Source of the DNA: RGIG3701 sp964438515
Lineage (GTDB): Bacteria > Planctomycetota > Planctomycetia > Pirellulales > Thermoguttaceae
Assembly (NCBI GenBank): GCA_964438515.1
Contig: CAYTLK010000005.1
Span: 1-64,000 of the forward strand
Direction of reading: 5' to 3'
DNA length: 64,000 nt
Shown: in pieces, positions 26,854 through 36,666 of the stretch
How the letters are laid out: every line of letters begins with the position of its first letter
Numbering within the stretch: position 1 is the first letter of the stretch
The notes under the pieces: model-generated
What the model was told of the DNA's origin: nothing
The model's input: the letters and a program-made list of their open reading frames with translations, nothing else
The model's database searches: none
Made by a program: the position numbers and the translations under genes

Positions 26854-28407
26854 TCATTCCCACTCGATGGTCGCCGGCGGCTTGCTGCTGATGTCGTAAA
26901 CCACACGATTGATTCCTTTGATTTCATTAATGATTCTCGTGGACATTCGGGCTAAAACATCATACGGAATTCGACTCCAGTCGGCCGTCATGAAGTCGTT
27001 TGTATCGACCGACCGAATCGCAATCGCATTTTCGTACGTTCTTGCATCGCCCATCACGCCGACACTCTGAACGGGAAGCAGCACCGCAAACGTCTGCGAC
27101 GTTTTTCGATACAAATCCGCCTGATTCAATTCCTCAAGCACAATCGCGTCGGCTTCGCGCAAAACGGCCAATTTTTCTTCCGTCACCTCGCCCAAACATC
27201 GGACCGCAAGTCCCGGACCGGGGAACGGATGGCGCCAAACCATCGTTTCCGGCAGACCCAGCTGCAGACCGAGCCGCCGCACTTCATCCTTAAATAAATC
27301 TCTCAGCGGTTCAATCAGTTCGAATTTCAAATCCTTCGGCAAACCGCCCACGTTGTGATGCAGTTTAATCGTCGCAGCGGGACCGTCCGGCGCGCCGCCG
27401 CTTTCGATGACGTCGGGATAGAGCGTTCCTTGTGCGAGAAATTTCGCGTTTTCAACTTTTTTCGCCTCTTCTGCAAAACAGTCGATGAACGCTTTTCCGA
27501 TGCGCCGCCGTTTTTCCTGTGGTTCCGTAATTCCCGCGAGCTGCGACAAAAACAGTTTTTGACCGTTCACGACGTGCAAGTCGGTTTTGAAGAAGCCGGA
27601 AAATACATCAATCACACTTTGCGCTTCATTTTTGCGCAATAATCCGTTATCGACGAGGATACATGAAAGCTGGTCGCCGATCGCCTTGTAGAGGAGCGCC
27701 GCGACGACCGAAGAATCGACGCCGCCCGACAGACCGCAAATCACACGATCTTTCCCGACGATTTCGCGTACTTTTTCGATGGTGAGGCGTTCAAAATCTT
27801 CCAGGCGCCAGGTTCCGCGGCAGTTGCAGATGTTTATTAGAAAATTGTGCAGCATTCTTGTTCCTTCGGCTGAATGCGTCACTTCCGGATGAAACTGGAA
27901 CCCAAAAAGCGGAAGTTTTTTATGCCCGATCGCGGCGCAGGAACAGGTGTCGGTACACGCTAAAACCTCAAAATCAGGAGGAAGCTCGCCGATTTGGTCG
28001 CCGTGACTCATCCAAACGGTCGTGTTTGCGGAAACATTTTCCCAAATCGGATGCGATTTCGCTAGCGACATCACCGCGTGACCGTACTCGCGCGTCGGAA
28101 CGCCAATCACTTTTCCGCCGAGATGATGCGTCATTTGATGAATTCCGTAACAAATACCGAGTACTGGAATTCCGAGATGAAAAATCCCCGGGTCGCATTG
28201 CGGGGCGTTTTTTTCGTACACGCTGCAGGGACCGCCGGAGAGGATGACGCCCATCGGCTGAAGCTCCTGAATACGTTTGGCGGTGATGTTGTGGCGGACG
28301 ATTTCGCAGTACACGTTTTGTTCACGAACGCGGCGCGCAATGAGCTGCGCATACTGGGAACCAAAATCAAGAATCAGAATTTTTTCGCTGGTAATATTTT
28401 GCGGCAT
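26854..28407 (-). CDS. guaA: GMP synthase (glutamine-hydrolysing)
   Basis: 517 residues from the ATG at 28407. Class I glutaminase domain: LDFGSQYAQLIARRVRE, the catalytic cysteine in GICYGIHQ and the FHPEV histidine/glutamate. The ATP-pyrophosphatase domain has GLSGGVDSSVVAAL, then the dimerisation domain (RHPFPGPGLAVRCLGEVT and the C-terminal KPPATIEWE). It converts XMP to GMP. An upstream in-frame ATG at 28500 would overlap the -10 element at 28499-28504, so 28407 is the better start. The promoter is back to back with that of the 28720 gene. Confidence 0.96.
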   Translation of the reverse strand: MPQNITSEKILILDFGSQYAQLIARRVREQNVYCEIVRHNITAKRIQELQPMGVILSGGPCSVYEKNAPQCDPGIFHLGIPVLGICYGIHQMTHHLGGKVIGVPTREYGHAVMSLAKSHPIWENVSANTTVWMSHGDQIGELPPDFEVLACTDTCSCAAIGHKKLPLFGFQFHPEVTHSAEGTRMLHNFLINICNCRGTWRLEDFERLTIEKVREIVGKDRVICGLSGGVDSSVVAALLYKAIGDQLSCILVDNGLLRKNEAQSVIDVFSGFFKTDLHVVNGQKLFLSQLAGITEPQEKRRRIGKAFIDCFAEEAKKVENAKFLAQGTLYPDVIESGGAPDGPAATIKLHHNVGGLPKDLKFELIEPLRDLFKDEVRRLGLQLGLPETMVWRHPFPGPGLAVRCLGEVTEEKLAVLREADAIVLEELNQADLYRKTSQTFAVLLPVQSVGVMGDARTYENAIAIRSVDTNDFMTADWSRIPYDVLARMSTRIINEIKGINRVVYDISSKPPATIEWE

Positions 28408-28498
28408 ACAATCGCCTGTCGGGTTAAACTTCCGGAAAACGACTCCCAAAACGGAGTTCGAGGAACGCTCAAATTGTGTGTTTGAACAAATTTCTTTC

Positions 28499-28507
28499 AT
28501 TATACCA
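28499..28507 (-). promoter_or_regulatory. Extended -10 promoter of guaA
   Basis: Minus-strand TGG then TATAAT (28504-28499). The leader to the ATG at 28407 is about 85 nt. Confidence 0.55.
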
Positions 28508-28538
28508 GAAAATCCGAAAAATTTCCAGTACCCACGTA

Positions 28539-28567
28539 TTGCTTTTTTAAACTTTTATGCGTATAAT
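28539..28567 (+). promoter_or_regulatory. Promoter of the small PDSW-module protein
   Basis: TTGCTT (28539-28544) and TATAAT (28562-28567) with a 17-bp spacer. Confidence 0.6.
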
Positions 28568-28629
28568 AGAATAAAAGTGAAAAAAATCGGAATTTTTGTT
28601 TTTTGCTCAAAATATCAGACGGTCCTTTT

Positions 28630-28684
28630 CCGTCATAAAACCGTCGTATAACCATCGTAAAACCGTCATTTTACCGTTGGACTA
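28630..28684 (+). repeat. 11-bp tandem repeat in the leader of the 28720 gene
   Basis: Five consecutive 11-base units starting CCGTC, CCGTC, CCATC, CCGTC, CCGTT (first unit CCGTCATAAAA). A further partial copy CCGTCATTT lies at 28696-28704. It sits between the promoter and the start codon. Confidence 0.6.
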
Positions 28685-28719
28685 ACATTATTAAACCGTC
28701 ATTTGAGGGAGATTGCCGC

Positions 28720-29463
28720 ATGAACACAAAATTTTTGGCCGAATCGCTGCGAATCGCCTTTTTGTTGGTGATTTCATCGCAAATTCTGACGTTCGGTTCC
28801 GTTCGGGCGGAAGACGCAGCACTTCCGGCGGGTCCAACGGATGGAACGGCTGCGGAAAACGTTACTGAAAACGTTACTGTAAACTCTGCTGAAAGCGCTG
28901 TGAAACCTGCGTTCCGAACGGGAAAAGAGCTTCAAAAAGCGGTACGCGGCGCCTTGAAACATTGGAAGAAAGTTCCTTCGGAAACGCAGGCGGAAGCGGC
29001 GGCGCATGAGTTCCTCCAGCTGTTTCATGAGTTGGAATCCGATTCGGAAATTCCAGAAAAAACGCGTAAAAACCTGCTTCAAAGTGTGCGTTCCAAGCTC
29101 GCGTCGCTCTCGCGAATCATCGAGACGGAAACAAAAAACAACGATTCTGAAAGCGCAGCGGCTCCTCAAAGTGTGAAAGTGCCGGAAAATAAAGCACACG
29201 AAGCCGCGCAAATCGGCGGAGGAATGATGGGCGGCGGAGCTGGAGCCGGAGCCGATGCACAGGCGCAGCGCGTGCAGGAATCGGGCGAGCAGCTCGTTGA
29301 ACTCATTCAAAACACGATTCATCCCGATTCGTGGGAGTCGAACGGCGGAAACGGACGAATCATGTATTGGAATCAAGGAACCAATCTCATTATACGTCAG
29401 ACCGACGCGAATCATGAGGAAATTCAAAACCTTCTCGATCAATTGCGCCGCGCAGGAAGCTGA
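28720..29463 (+). CDS. Small secreted protein with one PDSW-GG-G module
   Basis: 247 residues. Signal peptide ending VRA-ED (residues 1-30), a Thr/Glu/Asn-rich spacer, a helical region (TGKELQKAVRGALKHWKKVP) and a Gly/Met-rich linker (GGGMMGGGAGAGADAQAQ). One module follows at about 190-245: LVELIQNTIHPDSW, GGNGRIMYW, NLIIRQTDANHEEIQNLLDQL. This is the same module repeated seven times in the 811-residue protein at 701-3136. GAGGGAG precedes the ATG. Its 3' end overlaps the convergent VWA gene by 25 bp. Function unknown; the shared module suggests a common binding or assembly role. Confidence 0.8.
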   Translation: MNTKFLAESLRIAFLLVISSQILTFGSVRAEDAALPAGPTDGTAAENVTENVTVNSAESAVKPAFRTGKELQKAVRGALKHWKKVPSETQAEAAAHEFLQLFHELESDSEIPEKTRKNLLQSVRSKLASLSRIIETETKNNDSESAAAPQSVKVPENKAHEAAQIGGGMMGGGAGAGADAQAQRVQESGEQLVELIQNTIHPDSWESNGGNGRIMYWNQGTNLIIRQTDANHEEIQNLLDQLRRAGS

Positions 29464-30614
29464 GCCGCCTCAAGAAGTCGACGGAATTCCGCACGTTTTT
29501 CGTCCTCTTTTCCCTCCGCGTTGTGCGTGGAACGCGTCAGTTTTTCGACCGTTTCGAATCCGGCTCCGTTTGTGAACGCGCTTTCACGCAATATTTCCGC
29601 AAAAAGCGCCGCGCCCGCCGTGAATTGAAAATCGTCCGAAGATTCTGAAAGCTGCGCCTCCGTTGGAACCGTAACCGGAAAATCACGATACAAACTCGAT
29701 TCTTCTGCCGGTTGCTTCCAGCGTAATTTCACCAGAAACAGTTCGTCGGAATGCGTCTCCGAAGCACTCTCCGCAACAGTTTCAGGCTCCGAAGCAGTTT
29801 CAGATTCTGTTGCAGTTTCAGGCTCCGAAGCAGTTTCAGATTCTGTTGCAGTTTCAGGCTCCGCAGCGGTTTCAGATTCAGGCTCCGCGTCGGCTGCGTA
29901 TCGCGATTCGTCGGTCGGCGGGACGAAAAACGGGTTTTCGACTCCCGTCGGAACAATCTCGTACAGCGCCGCAACTCGGTGACCGGCGCCGATTTCGCCG
30001 GCGTCCTTTCGGTCGTCGTGAAAGTCCTCGTCCGCCAGTTTTCGATTTTCGTACCCAATCAGACGGTACGACGCGACGGTTGCGGGATTGAAATCGATTT
30101 GAATTTTTACGTCTTTTGCAATCACGGCGAGCGTTCCGGAAAGTTCTTTCACCAAAACGCGGTCCGCCTCGCTTTTCGAATCGATGTACGCGTACAACCC
30201 GTTTCCGCGGTCGGCCAAAAGTTCCATCCGATTGTCCTTGAAATTCCCCATTCCGACCCCCAAAACGGTGAGAAAAACACCGCTTTTTGCCGCCTCTTCG
30301 ATTTGCGTTTCCATCTGGCCGAGGCTCGCCGCCCCCACGTTGAAGTCGCCGTCCGAACAAAGAATCACGCGGTTTATTGCTTCGTGATTGAAGTTTTTCT
30401 GCGCCTCTTTATACGCAAGTTCAATCCCGCCGCTTCCGTTTGTACTTCCGCACGCAGCCAGTTTTTGAATCTTTTTAAGAATCGTACGTTTATCATTTCC
30501 GCTGGTGGAATGCAGCAGAACGGAGGCGTCTCCGCAGTACGTTACAACGGCGGCGCGGTCTTGCGGACGCAGCTGTTCCGTGAGGTTTTTGAGTGCGTAT
30601 TTCAGGAGTTCCAA
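29439..30614 (-). pseudogene. VWA-domain protein lacking its N-terminus, in frame after GH172 stop
   Basis: 391 codons that start mid-domain. The family (YfbK-like, VWA plus DUF3520) normally has a lipoprotein N-terminus and then DxSxSM before LLKxAL. Here the frame opens at TTG-GAA-CTC (LELLKYALKNLTEQLRPQDR), so the metal-ion DxSxS motif is missing. The rest is well kept: VVTYCGDASV, GSTNGSGGIELAYKEA, CSDGDFNVG, GNGLYAYIDS, KDVKIQIDFNP, then an acidic 12-residue repeat linker (EPETATESETAS) and a C-terminal helical part. The TTG directly follows the TGA stop of the GH172 gene and is in the same frame. It is probably a deletion remnant, but readthrough or reinitiation is possible. Confidence 0.6.
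29753..29887 (-). repeat. 36-bp in-frame repeat in the VWA gene
   Basis: About three copies of a 36-bp unit encoding EPETATESETAS, with small changes between copies. Confidence 0.7.
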
Positions 30615-33610
30615 TCAATTTTTTCCCTCGTGAGTCGGGCGGCAGTACGAAAAGACCCAGTAGCAGTACTCCGACCATTCCGCGGCGGGTGCGTCCTGCG
30701 GTCGGTCCTCAAAAAGCGGCGCTTTCCGATTCACAATCAGTTCGGCAGACGGCGCGATGCAACTCGTAAACCGATCGTTTGTACCGTCCGTTCGATCGAA
30801 GTGCCAGAGCGCAAACGTGTCGGCGTCCGGCTCGGCTGCGGCGGTCGGAACCTCAACGGAATCCGTAAATCGCGACGTGAAACGCAGTTCGTCCAGCTCG
30901 CCCTCAAACGGCATCGCGGCATCGTGAAATCCAGCGGTCAGCAGTCCGCCTTTTGGGAAAGGTTCCAACCGTTCGACGGCCGTTTCAAAGACTTTCCGCC
31001 CGTCCACGAACAAACAGAGGCGCTTTCCGTTTTCCGAAAGTGCGACGTGGTGCAGCTGACCGTCCGCAATCATCGCGTCGAGAGCCGTGTACTGAATATT
31101 GGTCCAATTTTCCGTCCCTGTTTTTGGGTCCGTAATTTTCTGCCCCAATTTCGGGTCCGTCCTCAAAACCAAATATCCGTTATCGGTCAGAAGGTCCCAA
31201 AACCCGCTCCAAAGCATGATGTGCTGAACGTTTCGCACCCGTTCGGGAAACCGAACCCAAAAATCCACAGAATATTCGGATTTCGGCGACTCCACGCGCC
31301 CTGTGAGCGTCTGATTCCACGCACTCCCGCGCAGCGCGCAGCCGAATCGGCCTTCCGTCAATGCGTTTTCAGGTGCGGCGATCGACTGATTTTCCGACTG
31401 ATTTTTCGACTGCGTTTCCGAATAAATTTCCGGTTGCGGAAGGGTCAAAACGGTCGGCAGAAAAACGAGTTGGATGCGGATTTGTTCTTTCCCTTTCGTG
31501 TATTTTGCGGGAATTTCAAACTCATCCTCGAGCCAGCGAAGTGAAGGATTTCGGTCCGCACGGTACCACGTCCGTTCGGTCACCGGGACTCCATCGACGA
31601 AAACCTGCGCGCGCTGGCGCCCCCAAAGCTGGTCGCTGCGTCTGCGGAGGCGGACGCCTTCGTTTTCTTTGCAAATTGCAACGGTAAATTCAGACGTTTT
31701 CACACCCCTTCCGGAATCCGTCACTTCGCCGGGCACGAATCCGCCGGAGTACTGCTGATTTTCAAAGACGCACCCTTCGTAACGCGACGTGAGCGGCACA
31801 ATCTCCCCGTCCGAGCGGTAGTTGTGCGCCTTTTCCGATTCGGAATTCCCCACATCCAGCAAGTCGGTCTGAAGGAGCGTCGGCTCGTCGATTCCGTAGT
31901 AAAAAACGGCTCCGTGGTAATGACGCTGGGCGGCGGGTCGGTAGGTCGTCCAGCTCCACGGCACTTCGTGCCAGAGATTTTCCTGACGCACATCGATTTG
32001 ACGGTAAAATGGGTAGCAGTCGCCGAGCAGCTCGCGAGTCTGACACCAGCCGCCGCGCCGATCCTGAGAGGTTAGCGGCGCACTGTAGGGACCGTGAAAT
32101 CCCCAGCCGAACCCGGCCCAGCTTTCGGCGCCGTCGCTCTCAATTTTGGCCGTCCCGCAACCATCCACATAGAAGCGGAAATCTTCTTCACAGGTCGCCT
32201 GGGACGCAAAAGTGCAGGCAACCAGATGACCGGTCCCGCGAATGGACGCATACTGCGTGTCGTCGCCGTCCGCCGGCGTGTAGGGGTCGCGATACGCCGC
32301 CCGAAAGTAACCGCAAGCCTCTTTCGGATAATTTTTGACCGAGAAAGGACGAATGGACACTTCCGCATGAATCTGAACGGGTTCGAGCAAGTCGCCGTCT
32401 GCCGCCGCTTCCACGCGCGCCGCCTTCCAAAACGGCATCGGGAAAAAATTGTAGCCGTGTGCGGAAATGTACCGCTCGCCGTCCCGCTGAATTTCGAGAC
32501 CCTGCATCATCATTTTCGTTTCCGTCTCGCCGCGCACATTTCCGAAAAACGCGCCGAACGGCACATCCACGCACGGTTTCGCCAGGTCGTCAAAATAGAG
32601 TTTCACACGGATTTTCTGCAAAAGTTCCGGTCGGTACGGCTTCATCGTCAGTGAAACCTCCGCGAGCGACGCGCCCTCACGCAGGTCGGGTGAATCNNNN
32701 NNNNNNNNNNNNNNNNNNNNNNNNNNNNNNNNNNNNNNNNNNNNNNNNNNNNNNNNNNNNNNNNNNNNNNNNNNNNNNNNNNNNNNNNNNNNNNNNAATC
32801 ATTCAGGTCGAACAGCGTCTGAACGCTTCCCGGCGTCAGGGACGTTTCCGCCGTGCGGCGCACGTTTCCCACGGTGGGTTTGGGGTCGGTTCCCGGCGTC
32901 ACGGAAAGCATCTTTCGCACGTCCTGCAAACGGGGCAGAAACTCCTGAAACGTCGGCACATCGTCCGCGTCGGCAAAACTCTGGTAAACCACGGACCCCC
33001 ACCCTCCCGGCGGCGTTTCCAGCTTAACGGACGTCGTGATTCGACACCCGTCGCGGAAAAACATCGGAAACCAAGTTCGTTTCACCCAGTCCAAATACTG
33101 GTCGGTCAGCGGCGCTTCGAACCCCGAAAGTCGGCCGAATTCGGACGCTTTGATGGTGAACTGCGGCTTCTCGGAACCGTCAAAATAGAATCGATACGTC
33201 GTGTCCGGCGCGTTATAAACGGAAACGGTTTTGTGTTCCGGCGCGCTCTGATAGCCCGGATATCCGCGGTGATTATAGAGCTGATAAATGCATCCGGGAC
33301 CGGAAACGTCAAAAATCACCCACTCCGAAGTGACCGGGTCCTGATAAATGTGCCAGGAATTGTCGTCATTTCCGCCGTTTTTATCCATACTTCCGGTATA
33401 ATCAATACGCACACCCGTTTTCAGAAACGGCAGCGACTCCGCATCAGTCAGTCCGCACACGCCTCGGTTCGTCGGTGCGCCTAAAAGTGCGTTCGGGGAA
33501 AGAACCGTCCAAAAACAGACCAGCAGACAGACAAACATACAGAATATCCGGCAGAAAGTTCGGCAGAAAATCCAACAGAACAGCGTGGATTGCAGGAAAT
33601 TTCGTTTCAT
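30615..33610 (-). CDS. GH172 (DUF2961) glycoside hydrolase with LamG domain, split by a gap
   Basis: Read as one gene of about 963 residues. Signal peptide at the start, then the first DUF2961 half (WVIFDVSGPGCIYQLYNHRG, YRFYFDGSEKPQFTI, YLDWVKRTWFPMFFRDGCRI). A 100-N gap (32697-32796) has GATT at both edges. Merging these joins TLFDLND in frame to SPDLREGASLAEV and the second half (KLYFDDLAKPCVDVPFGAFF, YNFFPMPFWKAA). A LamG/concanavalin-like domain ends it (YSVDFWVRF, DGQLHHVALS, LCLFVDGRKV, DELRFTSRF). GH172 includes D-fructofuranosidase/difructose anhydride and D-arabinofuranosidase activities, so the substrate is open. The promoter at 33693-33721 is divergent from the GH43-GH10 gene. It stops at TGA next to a VWA fragment in the same frame. 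Confidence 0.82.
32697..32796. other. Assembly gap (100 N) inside the GH172 gene
   Basis: AATC occurs at both gap edges. Removing 104 bases gives one uninterrupted frame across the gap. Confidence 0.9.
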
Positions 33611-33692
33611 AGGAACCTCAAATTTTGAAAAAGACGGGTTGCGGAAAAAGACAAAAACGGAGAGTCACAGTGACTTTTGCACGATAATTCCA

Positions 33693-33721
33693 TTATAAAG
33701 ATTGGGGCCGAAAAGATCAAG
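33693..33721 (-). promoter_or_regulatory. Promoter of the GH172 gene
   Basis: Minus-strand TTGATC (33721-33716) and TATAAT (33698-33693), 17-bp spacer. It is divergent from the promoter at 33788-33816, so the 66 bases between the two -35 boxes could hold a shared operator. Confidence 0.7.
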
Positions 33722-33787
33722 TGGGTGCGTGAATCAAACGTTCAATAAAATTTCGTAAATTGGAAATTATTTTCGCGCAAAAATACA

Positions 33788-33816
33788 TTGACAAACAGAG
33801 TTCCGCCTGTTATACT
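33788..33816 (+). promoter_or_regulatory. Promoter of the GH43-GH10 gene
   Basis: TTGACA (33788-33793) and TATACT (33811-33816), 17-bp spacer, about 40 bases before the ATG at 33862. Confidence 0.8.
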
Positions 33817-33861
33817 GAATGTACTCGCCTTTTTTTACCGAAAACAAACAAGGAACCAAAA

Positions 33862-36537
33862 ATGAAAAAAAACATTTTTTTCGCGGCGCTGCTTCTTCTG
33901 GCGACCGTTCTGACCAGTTTTGGAGAAACGGCCCGCGACCCGCTCAATCCGATTCTTTGGGCCGACGTCCCCGACCTTTCCGTCCTTCGTCACGGGGACA
34001 CGTACTACATGACGAGCACCGCCATGCACCTTAATCCCGGCGTGCCGGTTATGAAATCGAAAGATTTGATTCACTGGGAAATCGTCAGTTACTGTTACGA
34101 CACGCTCGATGAGCCGGATTTACCGCAAGATGTGCGCGATCGGCTGACGCTCGAAAACGGAAAAAACGAGTACAGTTACGGAACCTGGGCGAGCAGCATC
34201 CGATTCCACGACGGGAAGTTTTACGTCTCGACCTTCAGTCCCGCTACAGGAAAAACGTACATTTTTGTAAGCGACGATCCCGAAAAAGGAAACTGGGAGA
34301 AACACTCGTTTCGTCCCGCGCTTCACGACCACACGCTCGTTTTTGCCGAGGATGGACGCATTTTCATGATTTACGGATCCGGAGACCGCAAGCTGGTTGA
34401 GCTGAAATCCGACCTGACGGGCCTGAAAGAGGGCGGAGTCGACCAGGTTTTACTCCCGCTGAAAGATTCGATCGCCGCAATGGGACTTGAGGGCGGGTTC
34501 CTCATGGAAGGGACTCAAATCCACTTCATCAACGGAAAATATTACGTTTTCAACATCGCCTGGCCGCCGCGCGACGTTCGAAAAGTCTTTTGCAGCCGTT
34601 CCGACAGTCTTTTTGGGCCGTACGAGGGAAAAACGCTTTTTTCCTGCGAAGGAATTGCACAGGGCGGGCTGGTCGATACGCCGGACGGAAAGTGGTTCGC
34701 GCTGCTTTTTGGCGACCGCGGCGGAGTGGGACGCATTCCGTACCTCGTTCCTGTGACGTGGGAGGACGGCTGGCCGGTGCTCGGAACGAACGATGGAACG
34801 TCGCTGCAGAAGCTTGAAATTCCGACCCGCCGCGACCCGATTCCCGCATGCACAGCTTCCGACGAATTCACCCGAAACGATGGTGACCGACCGCTTCCGC
34901 TCGTCTGGCAGTGGAACCACATCCCCGATAATTCGCGCTGGACGCTCACGGAACGCCCTGGTTTCCTCCGTCTGAAAACGGGAAAAGTCGTTTCCGACCT
35001 CCTTCAGGCGCGCAACACGCTCACGCAACGAACGTTTGGACCGACCTGCACCGGGAGCGTCGCGATGGATGTTTCCAAAATGAAGGACGGCGACGTTGCG
35101 GGTCTCGCGGCGTTTCAGGCGGAATACGGCTTCGTCGGAATTCAGCAGACCGACAAAAACCGCAGTCTCGTGACGGCAGCCGTCCGTGAGAAAAAACCCG
35201 TCGTTCTCGAATCGATTCCGTTCGTTGGAGACACTGTTTATTTACGGATGGAATGCGACTTTCGGCCTCTCGACGGACGGGGAAGTTCCGACCTTTCGCC
35301 GCGAGCGGACCAGGCGGCGTTTTTCTACAGCTTGGACGGTGAAACGTGGACGCAGATCGGGGAACCGATTCCGCTTCCTTACACGATTCCGCACTTCATG
35401 GGATACCGTTTTGCGATTTTCAACTATGCGTCCAAAGAGTCCGGCGGGTTCGTAGACGTCGATTATTTCCGGGTCGGAACCGAACCGCAGACGTGTTCCA
35501 CGCTGAAAGACCATTTTTCCAAACTTTTCGACGTTGGAACCGCATTTTCCCCCTGGCAGATTCAGATGGGAGGCGAAGCGGGAAAGCAGCTGACCGACCT
35601 TGTGGTGCGGCAATTCAGCAGCATTACGCCTGAAAACGCGATGAAACCCGACGCACTCTATCGCGGGGACGGACAGTTTAATTTCCGCGAGGCCGACATT
35701 TTGGTGCAATTCGCGCAGGAACACGGGATGAAACTCCGCGGACACACGCTCGTCTGGCACAGTCAGACGCCGCACGCGTTTTTTCTCGATTCGGAGGGGA
35801 AACCGCTCGACAAAGAACAGCTTTACGCACGTATGGAACGGTACATGACGGGCATACTGGAACATTTTAAGGGCAAAATTTCCTGCTGGGACGTCGTGAA
35901 CGAGGCGCTGGCCGACGGCGGGCCGGAAACCTACCGGACGAACAGTCCGTGGTACAAAGTCTGCGGGAAGGATTTCATCGCGCAGGCGTTTCGGACCGCA
36001 CACAAAATCGACCCGGAAATGAAGCTGTATTACAACGATTACAACCTCATCAGTCCGGAAAAACGTGCACGTGCGGTGAAAATGCTGAAAGAGCTGAAAG
36101 ACGCAGGCGTGCCGATCGACGGGGTGGGAATGCAGGCGCACTGGGACACTGCGACGTTCGATCCGGCAGAGCTGCAAAAGAGTATCGATGCGTTTTCGGA
36201 GCTTGGGTTGGACGTGCAAATTACGGAACTCGACATGACGGTCTATTCGATTTATCACGGGAAGGAAAACGAGGCGAAAAACCGTGCACAGGCGGGAGTT
36301 TTATTCACACCGGAGATTGAGCGGCGTCAGGCGGAGAAATACGGTCAGGCGTTTGAGGTTTTGTGTCGCAATGCGGACAAAATATCCTGTGTGACATTTT
36401 GGGGTGTGTCGGATCGGTTTTCGTGGCTGAATGGTTTTCCGCGCACGGATCGGCGTGATTTTCCGCTTTTGTTTGACGAAAAGTACCAGCCGAAAGGGGC
36501 GTTTTACGAAATTATGGGGTACAAAAAGAACATCTAA
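33862..36537 (+). CDS. Secreted GH43-GH10 two-domain xylanolytic enzyme
   Basis: 891 residues from the ATG with AAGGA upstream. Signal peptide MKKNIFFAALLLLATVLTSF. The GH43 five-bladed propeller spans about residues 25-330 (LSVLRHGDTYYMTST, GVPVMKSKDLIHWE, HDHTLVFAEDGRIFMIYGSG, LMEGTQIHFINGKYYVF), followed by a beta-sandwich of about 200 residues typical of GH43 beta-xylosidases. A GH10 endo-xylanase fills about 545-890: TPENAMKPD, RGHTLVWHSQTP, the acid/base Glu681 in WDVVNEAL, the nucleophile Glu789 in ITELDM, and FWGVSDRFSWL. One protein thus carries debranching or exo activity and endo-xylanase activity. It is followed by GH51 130 bases downstream with its own promoter. Confidence 0.92.
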   Translation: MKKNIFFAALLLLATVLTSFGETARDPLNPILWADVPDLSVLRHGDTYYMTSTAMHLNPGVPVMKSKDLIHWEIVSYCYDTLDEPDLPQDVRDRLTLENGKNEYSYGTWASSIRFHDGKFYVSTFSPATGKTYIFVSDDPEKGNWEKHSFRPALHDHTLVFAEDGRIFMIYGSGDRKLVELKSDLTGLKEGGVDQVLLPLKDSIAAMGLEGGFLMEGTQIHFINGKYYVFNIAWPPRDVRKVFCSRSDSLFGPYEGKTLFSCEGIAQGGLVDTPDGKWFALLFGDRGGVGRIPYLVPVTWEDGWPVLGTNDGTSLQKLEIPTRRDPIPACTASDEFTRNDGDRPLPLVWQWNHIPDNSRWTLTERPGFLRLKTGKVVSDLLQARNTLTQRTFGPTCTGSVAMDVSKMKDGDVAGLAAFQAEYGFVGIQQTDKNRSLVTAAVREKKPVVLESIPFVGDTVYLRMECDFRPLDGRGSSDLSPRADQAAFFYSLDGETWTQIGEPIPLPYTIPHFMGYRFAIFNYASKESGGFVDVDYFRVGTEPQTCSTLKDHFSKLFDVGTAFSPWQIQMGGEAGKQLTDLVVRQFSSITPENAMKPDALYRGDGQFNFREADILVQFAQEHGMKLRGHTLVWHSQTPHAFFLDSEGKPLDKEQLYARMERYMTGILEHFKGKISCWDVVNEALADGGPETYRTNSPWYKVCGKDFIAQAFRTAHKIDPEMKLYYNDYNLISPEKRARAVKMLKELKDAGVPIDGVGMQAHWDTATFDPAELQKSIDAFSELGLDVQITELDMTVYSIYHGKENEAKNRAQAGVLFTPEIERRQAEKYGQAFEVLCRNADKISCVTFWGVSDRFSWLNGFPRTDRRDFPLLFDEKYQPKGAFYEIMGYKKNI

Positions 36538-36590
36538 AATCGAAACACAAATCGCGCGTAAATTGAATATCGAACATGCGCAATTTTACA

Positions 36591-36619
36591 TTGACAGCCG
36601 CTCGAACATGGTTTATAAT
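36591..36619 (+). promoter_or_regulatory. Promoter of the GH51 gene
   Basis: TTGACA (36591-36596) and TATAAT (36614-36619), 17-bp spacer. Confidence 0.8.
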
Positions 36620-36666
36620 GGAAGCATTCCAACCAACAATTTAGCCCGTTTTAAAAAGGAGATTTT

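Noticed and set aside
29751..31544. Forward frame of 597 codons
   Set aside because: Antisense to the VWA and GH172 genes, composition biased to Arg/Phe; the long frame arises from codon bias and repeats.
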